Origin: Hyphomonas oceanitis SCH89
Lineage (GTDB): Bacteria > Pseudomonadota > Alphaproteobacteria > Caulobacterales > Hyphomonadaceae
Direction: 5' to 3'
Assembly (NCBI RefSeq): GCF_000685295.1
Contig: NZ_ARYL01000008.1
Location: forward strand, 1 to 64,000
DNA: 64,000 nucleotides
The position numbers and the translations under genes are program-made. Positions within the stretch are counted from its first letter, which is position 1; each line of letters starts with the position of its first letter. This document shows positions 7,364 through 15,492 of this stretch, in pieces. A model generated the notes under the pieces. That model was not told the origin of the DNA. It made no database searches and saw nothing but the letters and a program-made list of their open reading frames with translations.

Positions 7364-9679
7364 GTGCCACGATTGTCCCACTCTCTCGAAACCGCTCTCG
7401 AAAAGGCGCTCACACTCGCGTCCGAACGCGACCATGAGTATGCCACGCTTGAGCACCTCCTTCTGGCCCTTACGGAAGACGAGCATGCCCGCGAAGTGAT
7501 GGGGGCCTGCAAGGTTGATATTGAAGCGCTGACCGCTGAGCTCGTGCGCTATATCGACGAAGAACTTTCCAGCCTCATTCTTGAAGAGAGCGAAGGCCGC
7601 GTTCAGCCGACCGCTGCGTTCCAGCGCGTCGTCCAGCGCGCGATCCTGCATGTCGAAAGCTCGGGCCGAGATGAAGTGACGGGGGCCAACGTGCTGGTCT
7701 CGATCTTCTCTGAGCGTGAAAGCCACGCTGCCTACTTCCTGCAGGAGCAGGACATGACCCGCTATGACGCGGTCAACTTCATCTCGCATGGCGTGGCCAA
7801 GCAGCCCGGCATGTCCCGCCCCTCCAGCCCGCGTGGCGCGGAAGGTGGCGAAGAAGAAGCCGTCAAGCAGGGCCATGAGGCGCTCGATGCCTATTGCGTC
7901 GATCTCAATGCCAAGGCCCGTGCCGGCAAGATCGATCCGCTGATCGGCCGCGACGCCGAAGTGAACCGCTGCATCGAAGTGCTTTGCCGCCGCAACAAGA
8001 ACAACCCGATCCTCGTGGGCGATCCCGGCGTTGGCAAGACGGCGATAGCCGAAGGCCTCGCCAAGAAAATCGTCGACGGCGAAGCCCCTGAAATCCTGGA
8101 CGAAGCGGTCATCTGGTCGCTCGACATGGGCGCATTGCTCGCAGGCACGCGCTACCGCGGTGACTTCGAGGAACGCCTCAAGTCCGTGATGAAGGAACTC
8201 GAGCAGCAGGAAAAAGCGATCCTGTTCATCGACGAGATCCACACGATTATCGGCGCCGGCGCGACATCTGGCGGCGCAATGGATGCCTCGAACCTCTTGA
8301 AGCCCGCGCTTCAGAATGGCGGCCTGCGCTGCATGGGTTCGACGACGTTCAAGGAGTATAAGCAACACTTCGAGAAGGACCGCGCGCTTAGCCGCCGGTT
8401 CCGCAAGATCGACGTGGTTGAGCCGACTGTGCCGGATGCCATCAAGATCCTGACGGGCCTGAAATCCCGCTTCGAGGATTTCCACGGCCTGCGTTACACC
8501 AATGATGCCATCAAGGCGGCCGTTGAACTGTCGGATCGCTACATTACTGACCGCAAACTGCCGGACAAGGCGATCGACGTGATCGACGAAGCCGGCGCGG
8601 CCCAGTGGCTGCTGCCCGCCAACAAGCGCAAGAAGCAGGTTGGCATTAAGGACGTGGAAGCCGTGGTCGCCAAGATCGCGCGCATCCCCCCGAAACAGGT
8701 GTCCAGCGACGACATGATCGCGCTGAAATCACTGGAGACGGACCTGCAGCGTGTCGTGTTCGGTCAGGATGCCGCCATTACGGCGCTCTCGGCTGCGATC
8801 AAGCTGGCACGCGCGGGCCTGCGCGAACCGAACAAGCCCATCGGCTCGTATCTCTTCACCGGCCCGACCGGCGTCGGCAAGACCGAAGTGGCCAAACAGC
8901 TCGCCTCGATCATGGGCGTCGAAATGCTGCGCTTCGACATGTCGGAATATATGGAACGACACACCGTTTCCCGCCTGATCGGCGCGCCTCCGGGCTATGT
9001 CGGTTATGATGAAGGCGGCCTGCTGACAGACGGCGTGGACCAGCATCCGCACTGCGTGCTGCTGCTCGACGAAATCGAGAAGGCCCACCCGGACCTGTTC
9101 AACATCCTGCTCCAGGTCATGGACAATGGTGCGCTGACGGATGCGAATGGCCGCAAGGTCGACTTCCGCAATGTCATCCTGATCATGACGACGAACGCGG
9201 GCGCTTCCGATGCCTCCAAGAACTCGATCGGCTTTGGTCGCGGCAAGAAGGACGACGAGCAGGAAGAGGCGCTCAAGCGCCTGTTCACGCCGGAATTCCG
9301 CAACCGTCTCGATGCAACGATCACGTTCGGCGGTCTCACACCTGCCATCATCGACCGTGTTGTCGAGAAGTTCATCCTGCAGCTGGAAGTCCAGCTGGAA
9401 GATCGCAATGTCTCGATCGAGATCACCAAGGCGGCCCGGGACTGGCTGGCCAAGCGCGGCTTCGACCCCGACATGGGCGCGCGGCCTCTGTCACGTACGA
9501 TCCAGGAGCACGTCAAGAAACCGATGGCCGAAGAGCTTCTTTTCGGGAAGCTGCAAAAGGGCGGCGTAGTCAAGATCGACGTGGACAAGAAGGACGAGGA
9601 AAAGCTCGCTTTCAAATACGTCGCGGAACCTGCCAAGAAGCGCTCCGCCAAGAAGGACGATGCCGAAGAGCCGGCCTGA
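7364..9679 (+). CDS. clpA: ClpA, ATP-binding unfoldase subunit of ClpAP protease
   Basis: This 771-residue AAA+ unfoldase threads substrates into ClpP. It has the ClpA N-domain (about 1-145), then D1 with Walker A GDPGVGKT near residue 219 and Walker B 'AILFIDEIHTI', then D2 with Walker A GPTGVGKT near residue 500 and Walker B 'VLLLDEIEKAH'. There is no ClpB-type middle coiled coil, which separates it from ClpB. The start is GTG with AAAGG upstream. The Lys-rich C-terminal tail (about 740-771) is slightly longer than in E. coli. Coupled with clpS; a terminator follows at 9707. Confidence 0.97.
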   Translation: MPRLSHSLETALEKALTLASERDHEYATLEHLLLALTEDEHAREVMGACKVDIEALTAELVRYIDEELSSLILEESEGRVQPTAAFQRVVQRAILHVESSGRDEVTGANVLVSIFSERESHAAYFLQEQDMTRYDAVNFISHGVAKQPGMSRPSSPRGAEGGEEEAVKQGHEALDAYCVDLNAKARAGKIDPLIGRDAEVNRCIEVLCRRNKNNPILVGDPGVGKTAIAEGLAKKIVDGEAPEILDEAVIWSLDMGALLAGTRYRGDFEERLKSVMKELEQQEKAILFIDEIHTIIGAGATSGGAMDASNLLKPALQNGGLRCMGSTTFKEYKQHFEKDRALSRRFRKIDVVEPTVPDAIKILTGLKSRFEDFHGLRYTNDAIKAAVELSDRYITDRKLPDKAIDVIDEAGAAQWLLPANKRKKQVGIKDVEAVVAKIARIPPKQVSSDDMIALKSLETDLQRVVFGQDAAITALSAAIKLARAGLREPNKPIGSYLFTGPTGVGKTEVAKQLASIMGVEMLRFDMSEYMERHTVSRLIGAPPGYVGYDEGGLLTDGVDQHPHCVLLLDEIEKAHPDLFNILLQVMDNGALTDANGRKVDFRNVILIMTTNAGASDASKNSIGFGRGKKDDEQEEALKRLFTPEFRNRLDATITFGGLTPAIIDRVVEKFILQLEVQLEDRNVSIEITKAARDWLAKRGFDPDMGARPLSRTIQEHVKKPMAEELLFGKLQKGGVVKIDVDKKDEEKLAFKYVAEPAKKRSAKKDDAEEPA

Positions 9680-9706
9680 TAGGCGTCAAAAATTGAAACG
9701 AATTAA

Positions 9707-9736
9707 GGGCCGCTCGCAATGCCGGGCGGCCCTTTT
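9707..9736 (+). terminator. Rho-independent terminator after clpA
   Basis: The stem GGGCCGC/GCGGCCC (9707-9713 with 9726-9732) is followed by TTTTGATTT on the plus strand, 28 bp after the clpA stop. Confidence 0.85.
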
Positions 9737-9874
9737 GATTTGCGACTGACTTGGAGCGTTTTGGGCATGGAAATACCTCATTGTGTTTCCATGCTTCCAA
9801 TCTAAGCATGTCGCGATTGGCCCCCATCTCAAACGGCTGGGCCTCTTCCCAATTACCAAGCAAGGATTGTTTGA

Positions 9875-10468
9875 ATGAACCGTATGTTGATTGCTGCGCT
9901 CGCCCTGACGTCATTGGCGGCCTGCGACAAGGGCGGGGCGAAGGATGCGCCCGAAGCCGCGCCTTCCGAGATTGTCGCTGCAACACCTGTTGCCGAAATC
10001 AATGCGATTGCCGGAACCGACGGGAATGACACGCTCGACGGCACAGAAGGGCGCGACTCAATCGAAGGCGGTGCCGGGAAAGACAAGTTAAATGGTCTGG
10101 GCGGCAATGATATCCTCAAGGGAGGGGGCGGCGCTGACACGCTGGACGGAGGGCCTGGTAAGGACGTTCTGATCGGCGGGGCAGGGAACGACACGCTGAC
10201 AGGTGGCGCGGGGAAGGATACCTACCGTTTCACCAAAGGCTGGGGAATGGATGTGGTGACGGATTTCGAATCCAAGGAACGTCTGGATATGGCGCGCCTG
10301 CGCCTGCAGTCCGACACGGAAACGCCGGAAGCCACTTTCGCCAAATTGTCCATCACCGCTGACGGTACAGACACGCTGATCAAGATCACTGGCGATGATG
10401 CAAACGTAATGCGTTTGCAGGGCGTGAAACCTTCGGCGCTTTCCGTCGCCAATTTCAGGTTCAAATAG
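9875..10468 (+). CDS. Lipoprotein carrying RTX-type calcium-binding nonapeptide repeats
   Basis: The protein has 197 residues. A lipoprotein signal ends at Leu-Ala-Ala-Cys17, then comes a short Ala/Pro-rich linker. Residues about 46-117 hold tandem glycine/aspartate nonapeptides of the GGxGxDxLx type (at least six, e.g. GGAGNDTLT), which bind calcium in RTX proteins. The C-terminal 80 residues ('TDFESKERLDMARL...') resemble the region after RTX repeats in peptidase M10-type secretion domains. RTX proteins normally lack N-terminal signals and leave by type I secretion, so a lipobox plus RTX is unusual. Asp18 at +2 would retain an E. coli lipoprotein in the inner membrane; whether that holds here is unknown. 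It stands alone, with no type I secretion genes nearby. Confidence 0.85.
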   Translation: MNRMLIAALALTSLAACDKGGAKDAPEAAPSEIVAATPVAEINAIAGTDGNDTLDGTEGRDSIEGGAGKDKLNGLGGNDILKGGGGADTLDGGPGKDVLIGGAGNDTLTGGAGKDTYRFTKGWGMDVVTDFESKERLDMARLRLQSDTETPEATFAKLSITADGTDTLIKITGDDANVMRLQGVKPSALSVANFRFK

Positions 10469-10593
10469 CGCGTCAAGTCTCCAGCATTGCGTCTGATTGG
10501 CGTGGACATTGATGTTCGCGTGGTTCTAATTATGCCCAAGCGTCAGCCGTGCCGTTCCTGGCGTGAGCAGAACGGCGCAATGGGAGAGACGAA

Positions 10594-11796
10594 ATGGCTG
10601 GCATGGTCAAAGGCAAGTGCGACTCGAAATTCGGCGCGCTGAAGGAAGAATTCGAACGCAATTTTGCGGAGCGAGGCGAAGTCGGCGCATCGGTTTGCCT
10701 CTCGGTGAATGGCGAGACTCTGGTCGACCTCTGGGGCGGAAAGGCCAACCCGGAAACCGGCGAGGACTGGCAGGAAGATACAATCTCGATTGTCTTCTCG
10801 TGCTCAAAGGCCGCGACCTCCGTCTGCGCCCATATCCTGATCGACCGGGGGGAGTTGAAGCCGTCTGCGCTCGTTTCGGACTACTGGCCGGAATTTGCCA
10901 AGAACGGCAAAGAGAAGACCACCGTCCAGATGATGCTGAACCATGAGAGCGCGCTGCCGACGCTGCGCGATCCGGTCAAGCCGGGCGGCTATACGGACTG
11001 GGACTATATGATCAAGCGCCTCGAGGATGAGGAAGCTTTCTGGGAGCCGGGCACGCGCAACGGCTATCACATGATCAATTTCGGCTGGACCGTCGGTGAA
11101 CTTGTCCGGCGTGTATCAGGCAAGTCGCTCGGCACTTTCTTCCGCGATGAAGTGGTGGCAAAGACAGGCGCGAAATTCTGGCTCGGCCTGCCGGAAGACG
11201 AAGACGTCCACATCGCGCCCATCCACACATATGCACCGCAGCCCGGCGATGTGCCGACCGAGTTCACGATCAAGCTGATGACGGAGCCGGACTCGATCCA
11301 GCACAAGTCGTTCATGAACAGTGGCGGATGGGACTTCAACGACCGCAAAAGCCAGGCAGCCGAGATTGGTGGCGGTGGTGGTCTTTCCAATGCGCGCGGA
11401 CAGGTAGCCATGTACACGCCGCTCGCCTGCAATGATGGCAGCCTGGTCTCGAAGGACCGCGTTGCCAACATGAGCATGGTGTCGACCGCGACCCAGCGCG
11501 ATGCGACCCTGCTCATCCCCACACGTTTTGCCTCCGGTTTCATGAAGTCGATGGACAATCGCGCGCTGAACCTCGGCCCGGGCACCAGCGCCATCATGGG
11601 TGACAAGGCCTTCGGCCATGTCGGCGCCGGTGGCTCCATCGGCTTTGCAGACCCCGAATGCGGCATGGCCTTCAGCTATACGATGAACCAGATGGGCGGC
11701 GGCCTCTTGCTGAACGATCGCGGCCAGCCGCTGATCGACGCGGCCTACAAAGCGCTTGGCTATCGCACGAATGCGCCGGGGGCCTGGGTGAAGTGA
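10594..11796 (+). CDS. Serine hydrolase of the beta-lactamase/EstB esterase family
   Basis: The 400-residue protein has the class C beta-lactamase-like fold (Pfam Beta-lactamase). The nucleophile motif Ser-Cys-Ser-Lys (SxxK) lies near residues 70-73 in 'SIVFSCSKAATSV'. A Tyr-containing second motif follows near 'NGYHMINFGWTVGELV', and 'GHVGAGGS' near residue 345 occupies the KTG-like position. No signal peptide is visible, which favours an intracellular esterase or hydrolase over a periplasmic beta-lactamase. The start has GGGAGAG upstream. The downstream methyltransferase starts inside its stop codon (GTGA overlap), so the two are translationally coupled. Confidence 0.85.
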   Translation: MAGMVKGKCDSKFGALKEEFERNFAERGEVGASVCLSVNGETLVDLWGGKANPETGEDWQEDTISIVFSCSKAATSVCAHILIDRGELKPSALVSDYWPEFAKNGKEKTTVQMMLNHESALPTLRDPVKPGGYTDWDYMIKRLEDEEAFWEPGTRNGYHMINFGWTVGELVRRVSGKSLGTFFRDEVVAKTGAKFWLGLPEDEDVHIAPIHTYAPQPGDVPTEFTIKLMTEPDSIQHKSFMNSGGWDFNDRKSQAAEIGGGGGLSNARGQVAMYTPLACNDGSLVSKDRVANMSMVSTATQRDATLLIPTRFASGFMKSMDNRALNLGPGTSAIMGDKAFGHVGAGGSIGFADPECGMAFSYTMNQMGGGLLLNDRGQPLIDAAYKALGYRTNAPGAWVK

Positions 11797-12533
11797 AGTT
11801 CGGGCCGGAGACCTTTGGCGAACTTAACGCCGAGGACTATGACGCCCTCCACGATCCTGGCACGACTGAGGAATCCGTTGCGCTGATCAGCGAGATTGCG
11901 GCGGGTGGGCGTGTGCTGGAACTCGCCATAGGCACGGGCCGCGTGGCCCTGCCACTGGCGGCGCAGGGGCTGGAAGTTCATGGTATCGAAGGCTCACCTG
12001 AAATGGTGGCCAAGCTGCGTGAGAAGCCCGGCGGCCATGCGATCCCGGTCGTCATCGGCGACTTCGCGGATGTCGCCATAGAAGGCACGTTCGACCATGT
12101 ATTCCTGGTCTTCAACACGCTGTTCAATCTCACCACGCAGGAAGCGCAGGTGCGGTGTTTCGCCAATGTGGCCAAGCGCCTGGCGCCGGGCGGCACATTC
12201 CTAGTCGAGACATTTGTACCCGATGCCGAAAAGGCGCGTAGCGGCCAGAACGTGCGCACGATGAAAGTGGGGTTCAGTTCTGTCTGGATCGAAGCGGCGC
12301 TGCACCACCGTGTCGAACAGCGAATCGATTTCCAGCGCATGCGCATCACGCAGGATGGCATCCGCATGGTGCCGCTTGTTATGCGCTATGCTTGGCCCGC
12401 CGAAATGGACCTGATGGCGCAGCTTGCCGGGCTCAGCCTAAAGCATCGCTGGGGTGGCTGGAAGCGAGAGCCGTTCACAGCCGAGAGCGGCATGCATGTA
12501 TCGGTGTACGAAAAGCCCGCTCACGCAGGCTAG
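11793..12533 (+). CDS. Class I SAM-dependent methyltransferase
   Basis: This 246-residue cytosolic protein has the Rossmann methyltransferase motif I '[19 protein letters not shown]' near residues 34-52 and an acidic residue after strand 2 in '[10 protein letters not shown]'. Motif post-II is '[16 protein letters not shown]', and a C-terminal segment is typical of the family. The substrate cannot be inferred. I place the start at the GTG at 11793, which overlaps the upstream stop as GTGA; longer frames run into the preceding gene. Its stop codon interlocks with that of the convergent rluE gene (CTAG at 12530-12533). Confidence 0.85.
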   Translation: MKFGPETFGELNAEDYDALHDPGTTEESVALISEIAAGGRVLELAIGTGRVALPLAAQGLEVHGIEGSPEMVAKLREKPGGHAIPVVIGDFADVAIEGTFDHVFLVFNTLFNLTTQEAQVRCFANVAKRLAPGGTFLVETFVPDAEKARSGQNVRTMKVGFSSVWIEAALHHRVEQRIDFQRMRITQDGIRMVPLVMRYAWPAEMDLMAQLAGLSLKHRWGGWKREPFTAESGMHVSVYEKPAHAG

Positions 12534-13078
12534 GCCTTCCGCCATTGGCCCGTTCCGAGTCCGTTCAGAGTCCATTCGCCGACCTGTGCACGGATCAGGC
12601 GGAGGGTTGGGTGGCCAACCGAGGCGGTCATGCGGCGAACCTGCCGGTTGCGGCCCTCGGTGATGGTCAGGCTGATCCAGCTGTCGGGCACGGACTTGCG
12701 CACGCGGATTGGCGGATCACGTGGCCAGAGGTTTTCTGGTTCGGGGATAGCCTCGGCCTTGGCAGGGGCGGTCTTGCCGTCCTTCAGGGTGACGCCGGTG
12801 CGCAGCGCCTTGAGGGCCGCCTCGTCGGGCACGCCTTCGACCTGGACCCAATAGGTTTTCGGCTGCTTGAATTTCGGGTCGCTGATGCGGTTCTGTAGCT
12901 GGCCGTCATCGGTGAGGACAAGCAGGCCTTCACTGTCCTGGTCGAGGCGGCCCGCAGCATAGACGCCGGGCACTGTAATGAAGTCCGACAGGGTCTTGCG
13001 CGGCGAGCCTTCGGTGCCCTTGTCGGTGAACTGGGACAGCACGCCGAAGGGCTTGTTGAAGAGGATCAGGCGGGGCAT
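12530..13078 (-). CDS. rluE: 23S rRNA pseudouridine synthase, RsuA/RluE family
   Basis: This short (182-residue) pseudouridine synthase lacks an S4 domain, as RluE does. It begins '[17 protein letters not shown]' and carries the catalytic motif '[15 protein letters not shown]', where the Asp in RLD is the nucleophile. The later '[10 protein letters not shown]' motif is also present. RluE modifies U2457 of 23S rRNA in E. coli; the exact target here is inferred. The ATG at 13078 has AAGGA upstream and lies four bases after the kdsA stop, so the two genes probably form one transcript. An earlier in-frame ATG would begin inside kdsA. Confidence 0.88.
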   Translation of the reverse strand: MPRLILFNKPFGVLSQFTDKGTEGSPRKTLSDFITVPGVYAAGRLDQDSEGLLVLTDDGQLQNRISDPKFKQPKTYWVQVEGVPDEAALKALRTGVTLKDGKTAPAKAEAIPEPENLWPRDPPIRVRKSVPDSWISLTITEGRNRQVRRMTASVGHPTLRLIRAQVGEWTLNGLGTGQWRKA

Positions 13079-13082
13079 CGGC

Positions 13083-13934
13083 CTATCCTTGCTGGATGAC
13101 CTCATGGATCGCTTTCAGCTGAGCGAGCAGCGCGCGGGCACCGGAGACAGGCAGGCAGCTCGGCCCGTCGCAGAGGGCGGCGTCCGGGTCCGTGTGGAAT
13201 TCGAGGAAGACGCCATCGGCGCCAGCGGCCACAGCGGCCTTCGCAATGATCGCGACGCCATCGCGGCGACCGCCGGTGGACGCGCCAGCGGTGCGCGGGT
13301 CAGCGCCCGGCAGCTGTACGGCGTGGGTTGCGTCGATGGTGACCGGGCAGCCGAGTTTCTGCATTTCGGGAATGCCGAGCATGTCGACCACGAGATTATT
13401 GTAACCGAAGCTGGAGCCGCGCTCGCAGAGGATGACGCCGACATCGGCGGCTTCGCCAATCTTGGTGACGATGTTCTTGGTGTCCCAGGGCGCAATGAAC
13501 TGGGCTTTCTTGACCTGCACGATGCCGCCGGCCTTGGCCGTGGCGCGCGCTGTGGCGACAACAAGGTCTGTCTGGCGGCAAAGGAAGGCGGGTATCTGCA
13601 CGATATCGGCAATGGCAGCGACCGGCTCGGCTTGCTCGGCCGTGTGCAGGTCTGTGCAGATTGGCACGTTCAGCTCGGCCTTAACGGCTTTCAGGATCTT
13701 CAGGCCTTCCTCAAGGCCGGGACCACGATAGGAATGGATGGAGGAGCGGTTGGCCTTGTCGAAGCTGGCCTTGAAAACATAGGGCAGGCCAAGGTCGGCG
13801 CAGATGGCCTTCAGCTCGGCACCGACGGTCAGCGCCAGCTCCTTGCTCTCCAGAACGTTGAGACCGGCAATGATCGCCAGCGGTTTGCCCTTGCCGATGG
13901 TCCAGCCGGATTTTGCATGCGTCAGCGCCGTCAT
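13083..13934 (-). CDS. kdsA: 3-deoxy-8-phosphooctulonate synthase (KDO-8-P synthase)
   Basis: KdsA condenses arabinose-5-phosphate with phosphoenolpyruvate to KDO-8-phosphate for LPS core. The 283-residue protein shows the family segments '[19 protein letters not shown]', '[13 protein letters not shown]', '[12 protein letters not shown]' and '[15 protein letters not shown]'. Length is normal. Two start codons sit six bases apart: the second ATG (13934) lies eight bases after AGGAG, whereas the first (13940) is only two bases from it, so I favour 13934. It precedes rluE by four bases. KdsD, the enzyme supplying its substrate, is also in this window. Confidence 0.96.
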   Translation of the reverse strand: MTALTHAKSGWTIGKGKPLAIIAGLNVLESKELALTVGAELKAICADLGLPYVFKASFDKANRSSIHSYRGPGLEEGLKILKAVKAELNVPICTDLHTAEQAEPVAAIADIVQIPAFLCRQTDLVVATARATAKAGGIVQVKKAQFIAPWDTKNIVTKIGEAADVGVILCERGSSFGYNNLVVDMLGIPEMQKLGCPVTIDATHAVQLPGADPRTAGASTGGRRDGVAIIAKAAVAAGADGVFLEFHTDPDAALCDGPSCLPVSGARALLAQLKAIHEVIQQG

Positions 13935-14022
13935 CGTCATCTCTCCTGAAAGTGTCTTTGCACGGGAGATAACCCTGTTTCGGCGGCAAGGTAACCCGCG
14001 TCCTTCAGGTCGCAGAATCAAA

Positions 14023-14049
14023 GAAGCCGCCCTGTCGAGGGGCGGCTTC
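14023..14049 (-). terminator. Hairpin terminator on the minus strand between the 26-codon ORF and kdsA
   Basis: A perfect 10-bp stem GAAGCCGCCC/GGGCGGCTTC (14023-14032 with 14040-14049) closes a 7-nt loop. On the minus strand it is followed by TTTGATT, a weak T-tract. It lies about 58 bp past the stop codon of the 26-codon ORF and 88 bp before the kdsA start, so it could end a short transcript from that ORF. Confidence 0.6.
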
Positions 14050-14106
14050 CGTGAGCCCATGGGGCTAGTCAGGTCCGGGCGGCGTTACAGCGGCCCTACC
14101 GCGTCT

Positions 14107-14187
14107 CTAGGTGTTGATTGGAGGCTGCTCCAGCCAGACACCATAGGACACAGACCCAACGGCCTCACCTGGTTTCTCACTCGACAT
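14107..14187 (-). CDS. Putative 26-residue small protein with an extremely strong ribosome-binding site
   Basis: Reading leftward from 14187, ATG is followed by 25 sense codons and TAG. The peptide starts MSSEKPGEAV and ends GVWLEQPPINT: a mildly acidic/Ser-Gly N-terminal part, one Tyr, one Trp and a Pro-Pro near the end. It has no hydrophobic signal or membrane segment. The start is preceded, at ideal spacing, by a sequence perfectly complementary to the 16S rRNA 3' end (separate entry). Terminators lie on both sides (14327-14351 for the upstream gene, 14023-14049 after it), so it appears to be its own short transcript. I do not recognise the family. It could instead be a peptide-encoding small RNA; the coding call rests on the ribosome-binding site and clean stop. 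Confidence 0.55.
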   Translation of the reverse strand: MSSEKPGEAVGSVSYGVWLEQPPINT

Positions 14188-14202
14188 GGATCACCTCCTT
14201 TC
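14188..14202 (-). promoter_or_regulatory. Extended Shine-Dalgarno sequence matching the whole 16S rRNA tail
   Basis: The minus strand reads GAAAGGAGGTGATCC directly before the ATG at 14187. This is the full complement of the usual bacterial 16S rRNA 3' end (GGATCACCTCCTTTC), with AGGAGG six bases from the start codon. Typical genes in this window show four to six matching bases. Confidence 0.75.
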
Positions 14203-14315
14203 AAACGTGCTGCTTGCACGGACTTTGTCCCGGACCATCCAGAACAGGACGAAGTTAAGCATGATTTGCGCCAACACCAAGTTAAGAACGCGCTTTTTGC
14301 GTGAACTTTTTGGTT

Positions 14316-14351
14316 GAAAAAGAAAAACGCCCGGACGTGACGTCCGGGCGT
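14316..14351 (-). terminator. Strong Rho-independent terminator after the RcnB-like gene
   Basis: A perfect 11-bp stem ACGCCCGGACG/CGTCCGGGCGT (14327-14337 with 14341-14351) with a 3-nt loop runs, on the minus strand, into TTTTTCTTTTTC. It lies 31 bp after the stop of the gene at 14382-14918. Confidence 0.92.
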
Positions 14352-14381
14352 GAATCAAGTGATGAAATTTCAGGCACTTAG

Positions 14382-14918
14382 CTAGTTTGTACCGATCACT
14401 CCAATGGCGAGGCCGATGATGGCGCCGGTCGCCACGGAGGCGAGAATCGCATCGCCCCGGTCATAATCGCGGGCCCAATAGTAACCTCGCGGCGGGTCAT
14501 AGAGGCCGTAGCGGCCATAGTCGCGGATATAAACGGTCTGCGGATGGGGGTGATAATATCCCCCAACGGCATAGCGCGGGACGTAGCGCGGCGGTGGCGC
14601 ATAGTAGCGTGGCGGGGTGTAATAGACGCGTGCTGGTGCCCGACCGTAATAGCGAGGGCCGCTATAGTGGTTATGGTAGTTGTTGTGACCGCGGTAGTCA
14701 CGACGGTCATCGCGGCGATGGTGACGCCTGTCGTCACGGCGGTCATCCCGGCGACCATCGCGCCTGTCATGGCCACGATAATCATTCTTGCCGGAATAGT
14801 GGCCTCCGCGGTCATCATGGCCGCGTCGGCCCTGGTCGGCGCTGGCCATAGGGGCGATCAACAAGCCAACCGCTGCAGTCGCCGCTACAAGACGGGAAAT
14901 ACTCTTGAACAGTTTCAT
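14382..14918 (-). CDS. RcnB-like secreted protein rich in Arg, Asp, His and Tyr
   Basis: The 178-residue product has a signal peptide (about 1-27, ending 'PMASA'). A low-complexity segment (about 30-80) of repeated Asp-Arg-Arg and His units follows (DRRDDRR and variants). Next is a Tyr/Pro-rich part and a C-terminal domain 'YDPPRGYYWARDYDRGDAILASVATGAIIGLAIG' ending in a Gly/Ala hydrophobic stretch. The 'PPRGYYW' core with the terminal hydrophobic segment matches the RcnB/YcgR-like periplasmic family (Pfam RcnB). RcnB affects Ni/Co homeostasis in E. coli, but most relatives are uncharacterised. The start has GGAGG upstream. The His-rich tract could bind metal, which is inference. Confidence 0.8.
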   Translation of the reverse strand: MKLFKSISRLVAATAAVGLLIAPMASADQGRRGHDDRGGHYSGKNDYRGHDRRDGRRDDRRDDRRHHRRDDRRDYRGHNNYHNHYSGPRYYGRAPARVYYTPPRYYAPPPRYVPRYAVGGYYHPHPQTVYIRDYGRYGLYDPPRGYYWARDYDRGDAILASVATGAIIGLAIGVIGTN

Positions 14919-15057
14919 GGCACTCTTGCCTCCGATGTTCGGCCGTCCTGACCAATGCCGGAACCGCCGATAAGTTGCCGCACACCTGCGCGACCTTGAA
15001 GCAAGAATTAAGCCTTTCGGGCTGAACTGTGCCTGAACACCATGTTAAGGAACCGCC

Positions 15058-15492
15058 ATGGCAGATTTCGGCGATCTTCACGTATCAGGCGAGTTGACGG
15101 TTCCTGCCTGGGAACTGAGCGAAGCCTTCGTGCGGGCTTCGGGCCCGGGTGGCCAGAACGTCAACAAGGTTTCGTCGGCGGTTCAGCTGACCTGGGTTGT
15201 CGAGGCATCGTCCATTCCGGCAGAGGTCAAAGCGCGGTTCGCCAAGCTCTATGGCAGCCGGATGACGAATGATGGCCGCATCATTGTTGAAGCCAGCGAA
15301 CACCGCAGCCAGCCGATGAACAGGGAGGCCGCCCGCAAGCGCCTCGCGCAAATGATCCAGAAGGCGTCCATCCGCCCCAAGCGCCGCATTGCGACACGGC
15401 CAACGGCTGGCAGCGTGCGCCGGCGCATCAAGGCCAAGAAGCGCCGGGGCGAGATAAAGTCGCTGCGAGGCGATGTAACGCCGGAGGACTAG
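15058..15492 (+). CDS. arfB: ArfB (YaeJ) peptidyl-tRNA hydrolase, ribosome rescue factor
   Basis: ArfB releases nascent chains from ribosomes stalled without a stop codon. This 144-residue protein is a release-factor-like catalytic domain with the GGQ motif at residues 31-33 (in 'ASGPGGQNVNK') and no codon-recognition domain. A long basic C-terminal tail (about 110-144) follows, which in ArfB inserts into the empty mRNA channel. Length and tail match the family. Its stop interlocks with that of the convergent DsbA-like gene (CTAG, 15489-15492). Confidence 0.95.
   Translation: MADFGDLHVSGELTVPAWELSEAFVRASGPGGQNVNKVSSAVQLTWVVEASSIPAEVKARFAKLYGSRMTNDGRIIVEASEHRSQPMNREAARKRLAQMIQKASIRPKRRIATRPTAGSVRRRIKAKKRRGEIKSLRGDVTPED

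Noticed and set aside
14187-14202. Plus-strand TGGATCACCTCCTTTC identical to the 16S rRNA 3' end, perhaps a ribosomal RNA fragment
   Set aside because: The similarity stops abruptly on both sides: the usual upstream GAACCTGCGGC is absent. Its exact spacing from an ATG on the other strand fits a ribosome-binding site better.
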